From Nocardia colli (GTDB lineage: Bacteria > Actinomycetota > Actinomycetes > Mycobacteriales > Mycobacteriaceae): 64,000 nt of DNA. Positions 18,101 through 25,201 of the stretch are shown one piece after another (within the stretch, counting starts at the first letter, position 1; every line of letters begins with the position of its first letter). The position numbers were made by a program, and so were the translations under genes. Location of the stretch: NCBI RefSeq assembly GCF_008704205.1, contig NZ_VXLC01000003.1:620001-684000 (forward strand), given 5' to 3'. The notes below the pieces were generated by a model, which saw nothing but the letters and a program-made list of their open reading frames with translations, was not told where the DNA came from and did not search any database.

Positions 18101-19113
18101 TTTCACTGACCGACCTCGGTATGGACTCGCTCATGGCCGGCCAGATTCGCAACGTGCTGGCCAAGCAACTCGACATCGACTTCCCGACCATGGGCCTGAT
18201 GCGCGGGCCCACCCTGGTCGAGCTCGCCACCGATGTCCTCGCCCATGTCTTCGACACCGGGACCGTGGCGCTGCCCGCATCCGGGGAGGAAGTCGCCGGC
18301 CCGGAGCGCTGGATCCGCGCGACGAAGGGCCGGTCCGACACGGCGACGCTGCGCGTATTCACACTGCCCTTCGTCGGCGGCAGTTCCTCGGCCTTCACCT
18401 CGTGGGCGAACAGCCTGCCCGACACGGTCGATGTGGTGGCGATCCAGTACCCCGGCCGGGACAACCGCATCGACGAGGTGCCGATCGACTCGATGCCCGC
18501 CTTCATCGCGGAACTGGCCGATGCGATGCTGCCGTATCTCGACCGGTCCTTCGTCATCTATGGGCACAGCATGGGCGGACTGCTCGCCTACGAACTCACC
18601 AAGTATCTCGAGCGGCAGTTCGCCGAGGTCCCGATGAAACTCATCATCGGGGGCTGGCCCTCCCCGGAGCTGGTCGAGGGGTACGTGCGGAACCTGAAGC
18701 ACATCCGCGACGGCTTCGACCTGGACCACGAATCCGACAGCCGGGTGCTGGAAGTGTTGCGCGACAACGGTCTGTTCGCCGCGCACTTCGATGACGAATC
18801 GACGGTCAAGCCGCTGATCCCGGCGGTGCGGGCGGACCTCAAGATGCTCGGCGACTATCGCTTCGACAACGGGGTCACATTGCGTGCTCCGATCACGGTC
18901 CTGCGCGGTGCCGAAGATCCGCTGTTCGAGCCGGCCCAGCTTCGCGGCTGGGAGCAGCTGACGATCGGCAGGTTCTCGCTCACCACCGTTCCCGGTGGCC
19001 ACCTGTTCATCCAGAACGCAAGCGCGCAAGTGATGGAAACGATCGCCCAGGAGCTGTCTGCCGACAACACTTTCCCGAGTTTCACGAGTCTCGTGGTCGG
19101 CGCTGCTGAGTAG
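12085..19113 (+). CDS. Reducing type I PKS lacking a ketosynthase: AT-DH-cMT-ER-KR-ACP-TE
   Basis: A 2342-residue open frame; the more plausible start is ATG 12148 (21 codons fewer). Numbering here is from 12085. AT: FSGQGPQWW near 71, GHSIGE with Ser160. DH: His465 in DDHRVQG, Asp629 in HPGLLDSC. C-methyltransferase: LEIGAGTGG at 946-954. ER: GLNFRDVML near 1397 and HAAAGGVG at 1508-1515. KR: LVTGGYTGFG near 1709, Tyr1853. ACP: LGMDSL with Ser2015. Thioesterase: GHSMGG with Ser2162 and a late PGGHLF. The frame opens inside the normal KS-AT linker (RLALVCSSADELRTAL) and no KS lies upstream. The order is otherwise that of highly reducing iterative PKSs. Chain extension would need a ketosynthase in trans; otherwise the protein is inactive. 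The halogenase gene follows 34 nt later. Confidence 0.93.
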   Translation: MCSPRCSPDSECPARPSTQARMRSHYDHRLALVCSSADELRTALHDVAAGSSPDSVRSGVKGSAASSVVFVFSGQGPQWWAMARELLEQSPVFRQTIERVDAELGKYADWTVTEELRRDEADSRIGQTFIAQPAVFALQLGLAALWQSWGIVPAAVVGHSIGEVAAACVSGALSFEDAVRVIFHRSRVQQKASGKGKMLAVGLPRDAAEDRIGAYRGRVAVAALNGPESTALAGDPDALEEIERELSDDKIFARMLQVSVAFHSHHMDPLQDELISSLDGLASGPASIPMYSTVTGAIAPTGALDAEYWWRNVREPVQFAPTIDRLIEDEHLAFVELGPHPIHATAIAELLDQRQVKGTVVGSLNRKHSDYATLLNSLASLYVAGFDPDWDTVFDGVSERVPLPLYPWQRESYWLEAASSRGNRFPSLGHPLVGDKSRIAVADEPGKHVWELELDPVRFPWLDDHRVQGPIVFPAAGHLDMVIGCAEDAFGAGSYSLEDVEFRRALFVFDNRPAPLVQVVLTAAMNYSVYSRQDGDKDWTLHSLGTLRREAPTAALPKPLAELQAECTAEVDPAGFYADLQHNGLSLGSTFKAAIRFTHAPGQSLALLETPSAAADEAPRHAFHPGLLDSCITSLAMVYDDVLVNNRPDGEAKTLFLPVEVKRLSYYRKPSSTVYCYGNARLHGDPLYREGDFWIVADDGTIVAEFEGLRLKSITQSTDAGDDLLQSFYDFRWHPAPVHTKTRIAADFLPSEQDLHVAVDPLIDELREWSVNNHYHAVTEVEMDRLCIDYVTEAFYQVGMNFSVGRRFTLDEIAQEMGVHDKYRRYLGRLLELLSLQGIIEDDAGTWQLLITPARVDPAPILARLREQHPECASEFAVLERCGTELAAVLHDEVNPVELIFPEDEFESVADLYGTSFSFEKTNRIVRRIVAESLRALPSDRPVRVLEIGAGTGGTTGHVIAELPTERAEYVYSDISELFLAKARQRFADSDFMNYRILDIESDIEAQGFDPHYFDIIVASNVLHATASLRATLDNVKRLLTAQGQILIVEGAVSPHWVDLTFGMTEGWWKFADHDLRPDYPLLSDAAWREFLPTAGFEHVQVFSERATSEQSGNSVILARGQAVDLEPYQPRVEPGAWVVLADADGVAERYLDLLGEAGAASVLVTRGEAFEQVDARSFRVHPTSSADIQRVLEQVREHAGDVAGVLHLWNLDFAESDLTTELLPELELHGGYSVITLAQAVQQLEWSKAPRFWVATAGAQSIEGTERVAPAQLPSWGIVRVLLNEQVTLPAKIIDFDPATPDAGQRAAQLFDELLHVQAADEEVAFRANQRFVDRLEHVSLAEFEASVAALARGSDETPFALATPTEAGIEHLRFEQQAAPVIGPGEVAIRPLATGLNFRDVMLSLGVLSEGATFGGFYADNLGVECAGVITQVGSEVEGIVPGDRVVAFARGCFGSTVVADARRVFTMPADLSAADAATLPMAYLTAWYGMVEVGRLRRGERVLIHAAAGGVGLAAVHIAHLLGATVLATAGSEEKREYLRTLGVEDVFDSRSLAFADAVRERYDGVDLVLNSLQGETIPKSLELLRARGRFVEIGKKDIYDNYKLGLKPFGNNLIYAAIDIDRLLLEDPALCREAMLKVLDGVAAGTLPALPHTDFGAADVASAFRYMAGAKQIGKVVVEFEPDTELLVYPASTADQAFDADGTYLVTGGYTGFGLWTAQWLVDKGAGTVVLVGRRAQVDAENESVIAAMRESGATVVLERADVSSEAEVVALLERLSEQSPLRGVFHAAMVLDDVALTQMTEEQFLRAVRPKIDGAWHLHNHTRALDLDAFVMYSSMSWYIGTPGQANYAAANGFLEALAAHRRDLELPALTVNWGAIGEVGFIVRNKLDTLARMGWKSISPDNAVGFVGRCLAQGVSRASVFGVDFAMMSQVMPSFRSSLRLAHLALDDASGSATTFGTESLRAELLELAPDARESRLVTALSEQVSRIFDMPVDRLAHDVSLTDLGMDSLMAGQIRNVLAKQLDIDFPTMGLMRGPTLVELATDVLAHVFDTGTVALPASGEEVAGPERWIRATKGRSDTATLRVFTLPFVGGSSSAFTSWANSLPDTVDVVAIQYPGRDNRIDEVPIDSMPAFIAELADAMLPYLDRSFVIYGHSMGGLLAYELTKYLERQFAEVPMKLIIGGWPSPELVEGYVRNLKHIRDGFDLDHESDSRVLEVLRDNGLFAAHFDDESTVKPLIPAVRADLKMLGDYRFDNGVTLRAPITVLRGAEDPLFEPAQLRGWEQLTIGRFSLTTVPGGHLFIQNASAQVMETIAQELSADNTFPSFTSLVVGAAE

Positions 19114-19147
19114 CTCCAACGGAGATGAACAGCATGAACGGAGAATC

Positions 19148-20704
19148 ATGAACCAAGTCGAACGTTACGACGTGGTGGTGTGTGGCGGGGGTCTGGCCGG
19201 CCTGACCGCGTCGAGGCAGATCAAGCGCGCCATGCCCGACTGCACCGTGCTGGTGCTGGAACGCAGCACCGGCGACATCCCCGACGCCGCCTACAAGGTG
19301 GGTGAATCGGCGGTCGAGGCCGGTTCGCACTACTTCACCGAACAGCTCGGCCTCAGCGGCCATTTCAATCGGCAGCAGCTGCCCAAGCTCGGGCTGCGCT
19401 TGTTCTTCGGCGATGCCCACGGCCCGCTCGAGGCACGGCCCGAACTCGGTTCGCGGCGGTTCCCGCGGGTGCCGTCCTATCAGATCGACCGCGGCATCTT
19501 CGAACGGGAGCTGCGGCGCTCGGTTCGTGAACTCGGTGTCGACCTCGTCGAGCTGGCCAAGGTGACCGATGTCGACCTGGCCGGCGACGACGAGGATCAC
19601 GTCGTCCACTACGCGATGGAGGGTGCAGGCACCGAGCGCACGGTCCGGGCGCGCTTCATCGTCGACGCCTCGGGGCGCCATCGGCTGATCCAACGCAAGC
19701 TCGGACTGGGTACCCCGAGCGCGCACAAGATCAACGCGGCCTGGTGGCGCTTCCGCGGTGAATACGACGTCGAGCAGATGGCGGCCGCCACCAGCCCGAC
19801 CTGGACGCCGAAAACCCAGGAGCGCCGGTGGTTTTCGACCAATCACCTGATGGGTCCCGGCTACTGGGTGTGGATGATCCCGCTGTCGTCGGGAAACACC
19901 AGCATCGGCATCGTGACCGACGAGAACGTCCACCCCTTCAGCACCTACGCGACCGAGACGAAGGCCCGCCGCTGGCTCGACGAATACGAACCGACGCTCG
20001 CCAAGTTCATCGAGCAGGCCGAGATCATCGACTTCCTCAAGGTGCGCAATGCGAGTCACTTTTCCAAGCAAGCGTTTTCGCACCATCGATGGTCCTGTGT
20101 CGGCGAGGCAGCCGTATTCCTGGACGCCTTCTACAGCCCGGGATCCGACTGGATCGCCTATACCAACACCATCACCACGCGGATGATCGAACTCGACCGC
20201 AAAGGCGGTCTGACCGAGGCGGTCGCCGACACGTTCAACCAGTTGCTGCTCGACGATCTCTGGTCGAACTACTTCCCGGTCTACCTGAACAACTACCCGA
20301 TCTTCGGGCACGCGCCGGCGATGTTCACCAAGGTCATCTGGGACACCTCGTTCTACTGGGCACTGCCTGCCCAGTTGCTCTTCCGCGGCCTGATCGGCAA
20401 CGAGGACGCGGCGGCCGAATTCCATCCCATCGCACAACGATTCCGGGACATCCAGACGCGCATGCAAGCAAACCTACGGACCTTCGCGACCCGAACCCGT
20501 CCGACCGACGAGTACATGTTCCTCGAGTACAGCAAGGAACCTATCTGCACACAGCTGCACTTGGACCTGCTCACCGACAAGACCGCCGACCAGTGCTTCC
20601 GGGATATGCGGCGCAATGTCGACCGCTTGGAATCGTGGGCGGGGTCGTTCGAGCAGCAACTCGCCGACCTCCCCCGGTCCGAGCCGGCCGCGGTCGTCCG
20701 CTGA
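19148..20704 (+). CDS. Flavin-dependent halogenase-like FAD oxidoreductase
   Basis: A 518-residue protein of the tryptophan halogenase superfamily. GGGLAG at 13-18 binds FAD; YKVGESAVEAG with Lys50 follows. The halogenase hallmark W-x-W-x-I-P is present as WVWMIP at 240-245, and GEAAVFLDAFYSPGSDW (about 320-336) resembles the second FAD motif. Such enzymes use FADH2, O2 and chloride or bromide to halogenate aromatic or activated carbons; some superfamily members are epoxidases or hydroxylases. It lies 34 nt after the PKS on the same strand, so it probably tailors the polyketide or its carrier-bound intermediate. No flavin reductase is visible nearby. Confidence 0.85.
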   Translation: MNQVERYDVVVCGGGLAGLTASRQIKRAMPDCTVLVLERSTGDIPDAAYKVGESAVEAGSHYFTEQLGLSGHFNRQQLPKLGLRLFFGDAHGPLEARPELGSRRFPRVPSYQIDRGIFERELRRSVRELGVDLVELAKVTDVDLAGDDEDHVVHYAMEGAGTERTVRARFIVDASGRHRLIQRKLGLGTPSAHKINAAWWRFRGEYDVEQMAAATSPTWTPKTQERRWFSTNHLMGPGYWVWMIPLSSGNTSIGIVTDENVHPFSTYATETKARRWLDEYEPTLAKFIEQAEIIDFLKVRNASHFSKQAFSHHRWSCVGEAAVFLDAFYSPGSDWIAYTNTITTRMIELDRKGGLTEAVADTFNQLLLDDLWSNYFPVYLNNYPIFGHAPAMFTKVIWDTSFYWALPAQLLFRGLIGNEDAAAEFHPIAQRFRDIQTRMQANLRTFATRTRPTDEYMFLEYSKEPICTQLHLDLLTDKTADQCFRDMRRNVDRLESWAGSFEQQLADLPRSEPAAVVR

Positions 20705-20828
20705 CGGCAGCGGGCAGCAGGGTGGGAATGCGCCGGGTCTGCATTCGTCGATGTTTCGCACCGGAAACGACTGCGCCGCTTAAACTGATCGAGCCGGCGC
20801 CACCGGCATTCGGGGCGAGGAGGGGGCT

Positions 20829-21617
20829 GTGACGGCAGGAGAATCCACCGCGCCGCCGCTGTTCGTCCAGCGGTCGGGAACCGGGCCGCCGGTCATTCTG
20901 GTGCACGGCGGGCTGCCGGCGCGCGTGACCTGGGCCCGGCAGCAGGTGCTCGCGGCCCGCTGGTCGCTGATCATTCCGAGTCGTCGCGGCTACGCACCCA
21001 ATCCTGCTGTGCCACAACAGGACTTCCTCGCCGACGCCGACGATCTGACCGAGCTCATCGTGGAACTGCCCGGCGGCGCGCACCTCGTCGGCTTCTCCTA
21101 TGGAGGTTTGGGCGCAGCTGTCGCGGCCGGGCGACGGCCACATCTGGTTCGGTCGCTGACGCTGATCGAGGTACCGCTGTTCGTCACCGCCGAGGAAGAC
21201 CAGTCCGTGCGCGAGCTGGCGGCCCTGGCAGACCGATTCGCCGCGGACGCGGACGACGCGCAGGCCGAGCGTGAGTTCCATGCTATGGCCGGCGTGGGAC
21301 AGAAACTGCCTGCAGGAGAGGAAGACGACATCCGTCAGGCGATGCGGCTGTGGCGCGACCTTCGTTCCCCGCGGGAGGCGAAGCCGCGCTTCGAGGCGAT
21401 CGTCGAGGCACACATACCAACGCTGGTTGTCTCGGGACAGCACAACACCGGGCTCGAGCGACTGTGCGATGCCGTCGCCACCGAGCTCGGTGCGCAGCGG
21501 GCCCACATACCCGGCGCCGGGCATGCCGTCGCACGTGCGCCGGGGTTCAACACGGTACTGGAAACATTTCTGACAGCGGCGCAACGCGGCCGCGATAACG
21601 AGGAAGGCACTCTATGA
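20829..21617 (+). CDS. Alpha/beta hydrolase
   Basis: A 262-residue alpha/beta hydrolase. VILVHGG near residue 20 forms the oxyanion region, GFSYGG carries the nucleophile serine near 90, and PGAGHAVARAPGF supplies the histidine near 230. The start is GTG at 20829, preceded by GAGGAGG. The ATG of the next gene overlaps its TGA, so the hydrolase and hotdog thioesterase are translationally coupled. In this locus it may hydrolyse a thioester or ester of the pathway product, in addition to the TE domain of the PKS. Confidence 0.83.
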   Translation: MTAGESTAPPLFVQRSGTGPPVILVHGGLPARVTWARQQVLAARWSLIIPSRRGYAPNPAVPQQDFLADADDLTELIVELPGGAHLVGFSYGGLGAAVAAGRRPHLVRSLTLIEVPLFVTAEEDQSVRELAALADRFAADADDAQAEREFHAMAGVGQKLPAGEEDDIRQAMRLWRDLRSPREAKPRFEAIVEAHIPTLVVSGQHNTGLERLCDAVATELGAQRAHIPGAGHAVARAPGFNTVLETFLTAAQRGRDNEEGTL

Positions 21618-22090
21618 GCGACGATGCGATTCACGGGCACGAACAGATCCTGGAGCACACATTCGCGGCGCTGCGCAGTTTTCCGATCCCGCCCGGAGTC
21701 GAGCTCCTGCTTCCGCCGCCGTCGACCAAGACCTTGGACATGCAGTTCGAGGAGTACGTTCCTGGTCGATCGTTGACCGCGACGGTGGCGGTGTCTTCGG
21801 AGTACGCGAACGCCGTGGGGTTGCTGCAGGGCGGATTCCTGTCGGCGATGATCGATGACCTCTTCGGGGCGCTCAGTTACCTGACCGCGCGCGGTCCGAC
21901 GACGAGTTTGGACATGACGACGCATTACATGCGCCCGGTATTCGTCGGCGAGCGGCTGCGGTTGCACACCACGGTGCGCAAAGCCGGGCGAACGGCCATT
22001 TTCCTTGCCGCGGAAGCACACAACGGAGCCGACAAGCTGGTGGCGACGGCGACGTGCACGGTGCAGGTCCTGCCGGTGCCGTCTGCGTAG
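21614..22090 (+). CDS. PaaI-family hotdog thioesterase
   Basis: A 158-residue hotdog-fold acyl-CoA thioesterase. The PaaI/YdiI pattern is clear: NAVGLLQGGFLSAMIDDLFG (about residues 58-77) contains the active-site helix, where N/G and D/E residues activate water. TTSLDMTTHYMRPV continues the fold. Such enzymes hydrolyse aryl- or acyl-CoA esters. It overlaps the upstream hydrolase by 4 nt and is followed after 14 nt by the SDR, so all three belong to one transcript downstream of the PKS and halogenase. Confidence 0.85.
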   Translation: MSDDAIHGHEQILEHTFAALRSFPIPPGVELLLPPPSTKTLDMQFEEYVPGRSLTATVAVSSEYANAVGLLQGGFLSAMIDDLFGALSYLTARGPTTSLDMTTHYMRPVFVGERLRLHTTVRKAGRTAIFLAAEAHNGADKLVATATCTVQVLPVPSA

Positions 22091-22104
22091 GAGAGGGAAC
22101 CCCC

Positions 22105-22950
22105 ATGACTATGAGTCAGCCGTTCGACTACTCGGGCCGCAGCGTTTTTGTCGCGGGCGGTACCAGCGGTATCAATCTCGGCATCGCCCAGGCCTATGCG
22201 AGGGCGGGAGCCAATGTCGCTGTGCTGTCCCGTAATCAGGCGAAGGTCGACGCGGCCGTCGCCGGCTTGAGCGAGCACGGCGGCTCGGTGCTGGGATTCG
22301 CCGCAGACGTGCGTGAGTTCGACGCCGTTGCCGCGGCGTTGGCCTCGGCGCGGGACCGATTCGGTGAACTGGACGTCCTGGTCTCCGGCGCGGCGGGCAA
22401 TTTCCCCGCGCTGGCCACCACCATGTCATCGAACGCGTTCAACTCCGTCATCGGCATCGACCTGCTCGGCACGTTCAACGTGCTGCGGGCCGGGTACGAT
22501 CACCTCCGCAAACCCGGCGCGGCGGTGATCACCATCTCCGCACCGCAATCATCGATCCCCATGCCGATGCAGGTGCACGCGTGCTCCGCGAAGGCGGGGG
22601 TCGACATGCTGACCCGAACGTGCGCGGTCGAGTGGGGCACCGCCGGCGTCCGGGTGAATGCGGTCATTCCCGGTCCGATCACCGGCACCGAGGGGATGAT
22701 GCGGCTGGCTCCGACGCCACAGATCGAGCAGCTCGTCACCGACTCGGTGCCGCTGGCTCGGTACGGGACCGCGCAGGAGATCGCCGACTGCTGCCTGTGG
22801 TTGAGTTCGCCGATGGCGAGTTACGTCACCGGAGCCCTCATTCCCGTCGATGGTGGGTGGTCGCTCGGCGGCGCGGCGCAGATGTTCACCGAGATGCGCA
22901 GAGTCGTCGACAATCCCGATCTCCTCGCCGGCTACGGTTCGTCGAGCTAG
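22105..22950 (+). CDS. SDR-family oxidoreductase, 2,4-dienoyl-CoA reductase-like
   Basis: A 281-residue SDR starting at ATG 22105 after GGAGAGGGAA. The cofactor motif reads VAGGTSGINLGIAQAYARAG (TGxxxGxG variant, residues about 14-33). The SGAAGNFPAL block and the GIDLLGTFN helix resemble 2,4-dienoyl-CoA reductases and related peroxisomal-type reductases rather than FabG. In place of the usual Tyr-Lys motif there is HACSAKAGVDML, so the catalytic tyrosine is missing at its normal position. Dienoyl-CoA reductases also lack that tyrosine. Last gene of the PKS operon; it may reduce a conjugated acyl intermediate. Confidence 0.83.
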   Translation: MTMSQPFDYSGRSVFVAGGTSGINLGIAQAYARAGANVAVLSRNQAKVDAAVAGLSEHGGSVLGFAADVREFDAVAAALASARDRFGELDVLVSGAAGNFPALATTMSSNAFNSVIGIDLLGTFNVLRAGYDHLRKPGAAVITISAPQSSIPMPMQVHACSAKAGVDMLTRTCAVEWGTAGVRVNAVIPGPITGTEGMMRLAPTPQIEQLVTDSVPLARYGTAQEIADCCLWLSSPMASYVTGALIPVDGGWSLGGAAQMFTEMRRVVDNPDLLAGYGSSS

Positions 22951-23427
22951 CCCGTCGTCCCCCTTGCTCGGGGGTTCGCTCTGTCCTCGAATCTGGCCCG
23001 CTGGCCCTCGACGAGGCCGCGATCGCTCTGGCCACTATCGTTGCCCGCCGGCGCCTGCGTGCGCTGCCGGGCAACGATATGCGACCCGCCCTTGCCGTGA
23101 CGCTGCATCCACGACGCCTGCGCATGCGCGCCGAAATCCGCACTCCGGCAACAGCAGCGACCGCCGGCCGACCGGCCGTTCCACCTGAGCTCAGGTCGCC
23201 GCCCTGTCCGGCGCCGACATGCTAGCCTGAGTTCGAGGACAAGGAATGATGTCCGGTTCGGTCGAATTGCTTTTTCGACGATATGCGTTGTGCCGGCGGC
23301 AATGACGCCGTTGTCGGTGCGCCGTTGGTAAGACCAGATCTGCAATGGGCAAGGGGGAAATCGTGCTTGAACCCCGATTTACATTCACCCGCTCGACGGA
23401 GCCGCTCGGGCCCGCGAGGCAAGTGAC
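22951..23427. other. Gap after the PKS operon
   Basis: No gene is apparent in about 475 bp. The left half carries the likely operon terminator (23036-23079). The right half is less GC-rich and probably contains the promoter of the metallopeptidase gene. No further structure was recognised. Confidence 0.6.
23036..23079 (+). terminator. Probable terminator of the PKS operon
   Basis: TATCGTTGCCCG at 23036-23047 and CGGGCAACGATA at 23068-23079 form a perfect 12-bp stem with a 20-nt loop. It lies 86 bp after the SDR stop. No U-tract follows, which is common for actinomycete terminators. Confidence 0.65.
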
Positions 23428-23973
23428 ATGAAATGGATTCGGAGTAAAGTCTCCGCTCGCGACTTCATGTGGAAACCCATCCGAAGCCAGATTTCTACGC
23501 GTGCCCGGCTGCATTCGCTGGTCGACCGGCTCGAGCTGCCGGTGGACTGGACCGTCGAGGAGTTCATCGCGTCGGTCGAGCACACCCGCGGGCGCCGGAT
23601 CGTGCGATTGCTGCTCCCGCCGACCGCCCCGGTAGGGCTGTGCGGGCTGTGGCTGGCCTGCTGGGACTGCGACGTGATCCTGCTCCGGCAGGCGTCCGAT
23701 CCCGCGATAGAACTGCACGTGGCCCTGCACGAGGTCAGTCATATGCTGCTCGGCCACGGGCAGGACACGTCGATGCCCACCGCCGAATGGACGCGGCTGA
23801 CCAGCGAATTGGCGCTGGACCAGGAGATCGACCCGGCCACCGTCGGCGCCGCCCGCGGACTGTCCAGCTACGATTCGAGCGAAGAGTACGAAGCCGAGCT
23901 GTTCGCGACACTGATCGGTTTCCGCGCGCGCAGCGCCGGACCACGCCGCGACCCGCTGGTGAAAGACCTGTAG
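23428..23973 (+). CDS. ImmA/IrrE-like HExxH metallopeptidase
   Basis: A 181-residue protein containing LHEVSHMLLGH (about residues 99-109), the zinc HExxH motif, and a downstream acidic helix EEYEAELFATLIG that supplies the third ligand. Members cleave phage-type or XRE repressors. In actinomycetes this subtype is commonly encoded beside an XRE regulator and a MAB_1171c-type membrane protein. The membrane protein is present 4 nt downstream; no XRE gene is adjacent. The pair could act in signal-dependent proteolysis linked to the PKS locus, but this is inference. Confidence 0.75.
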   Translation: MKWIRSKVSARDFMWKPIRSQISTRARLHSLVDRLELPVDWTVEEFIASVEHTRGRRIVRLLLPPTAPVGLCGLWLACWDCDVILLRQASDPAIELHVALHEVSHMLLGHGQDTSMPTAEWTRLTSELALDQEIDPATVGAARGLSSYDSSEEYEAELFATLIGFRARSAGPRRDPLVKDL

Positions 23974-23976
23974 TGC

Positions 23977-25191
23977 ATGTGGCCGTACGACCACCTGCCG
24001 ACCTGGGCCACGATGCCGGCGACGGTGTTCATCGTCGCCGTCGCGATCCTCCGGCCCGTCTTGACCCCGCGCACAACCATTTTCGGCAGCCTGATCAACA
24101 CCGTGATGGGAATCGACGCGGCAGCAGCCATCCTGCGTGAGCCGGTCATCGCGCGCCAGGTAGCCCGAGTCGTCCCCGGCGGCCTGCCCACCGTATTCGA
24201 TGCCTGGCATTGGCTGACCGTGTCCGCCTGGGCATGCGGACTCGGGATGGTGATGTTCCGCGAATACGGTCGGGTGCATTTCCGAATCCGGTTCAAGATT
24301 GTGATCGTGCTGTCGGTGATTGTCGGCATCGCGTTTCTGGCGTTGAGCAATCCGGCGCGGGTGCACGGGATGGCGTCCATCGCGGACTACGGGGGTTGGC
24401 GATACGGCGTCTATATCGGGTTGTATTCGACTCTGCCGTTAGTAGTTTCTTGCTACTTGTGCGCACTGAAATATCGCGCTATAGCGTGGCGGACGACCAC
24501 ACGGTGGGAATGGATCATGGTGGTCGCCACGATATGTTTCGGCATCGCCAATTTTCTCCCCGTGGGCTCGATCGCGGTGGCCGCTGCGCTGGACGCGGCA
24601 GGGGTCGGCCACGAACTGACCCAGCGGACGTTCGACCTGGTCTCCCATGGACTCGCCTCCGGCGAGCCGGGTCTGTTTCTCTTTGCCGCGCTGGTTGCGG
24701 TGCTGGCCCGGTCCACGGCACACGCCGTCGTGCAGCTGCTGCGACTGGATCGCGACTCGCGTACCGCGCGCCGGCTCTATCCGCTCTGGCGGGATCTGAC
24801 TGCCGCCGCACCCCAGGTCGTATTCCGGCCGAAGTGGGCCGACGATTGGAACGCTCCGGCGCAGGAGCGCCTGCACCGCCGGCGGATCGAAATCCACGAT
24901 GCGGCACAGATCGTCGGCAGATATGTGCTTCCGCTGCCGGACGCCTTCGACGAACTGGTCGAGACCACCGTCGCCGACATCGACCAGGAACACCTGCTAC
25001 TGGTCGCCGAGCTGGTCATGGCGGCCGAGCGGCTCAGCGGCAACGGTGGCGAACCCGCGGACGAACCGACCGTGTGCCGGGCGGACGTGCCCGACCAGCA
25101 GACACTGCTCCGGTTGTGGCAGCCCGCAATTCGGCTGCTCCGCTCGACCGACCTCGAGCGGGTGTCCGGAAGCCTCGGTGAGCCGCGCTGA
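23977..25191 (+). CDS. MAB_1171c-type integral membrane protein
   Basis: A 404-residue membrane protein with about seven predicted hydrophobic helices in the first 250 residues, such as MVMFREYG-bounded segments, FKIVIVLSVIVGIAFLAL and GLFLFAALVAVLA. A soluble C-terminal part includes WRDLTAAAPQVVF and the R-L-Y-P-L-W region typical of the MAB_1171c/DUF6545 group. These proteins are called putative transporters, but no substrate is known. The gene begins 4 nt after the metallopeptidase gene, the conserved arrangement for this pair. Confidence 0.78.
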   Translation: MWPYDHLPTWATMPATVFIVAVAILRPVLTPRTTIFGSLINTVMGIDAAAAILREPVIARQVARVVPGGLPTVFDAWHWLTVSAWACGLGMVMFREYGRVHFRIRFKIVIVLSVIVGIAFLALSNPARVHGMASIADYGGWRYGVYIGLYSTLPLVVSCYLCALKYRAIAWRTTTRWEWIMVVATICFGIANFLPVGSIAVAAALDAAGVGHELTQRTFDLVSHGLASGEPGLFLFAALVAVLARSTAHAVVQLLRLDRDSRTARRLYPLWRDLTAAAPQVVFRPKWADDWNAPAQERLHRRRIEIHDAAQIVGRYVLPLPDAFDELVETTVADIDQEHLLLVAELVMAAERLSGNGGEPADEPTVCRADVPDQQTLLRLWQPAIRLLRSTDLERVSGSLGEPR

Positions 25192-25201
25192 GCGTCCGCG
25201 C

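Noticed and set aside
23428..25191. Transport genes for the polyketide product
   Set aside because: MAB_1171c proteins are called putative transporters, but no transport motif is visible and the pairing with a metallopeptidase points to signalling instead.
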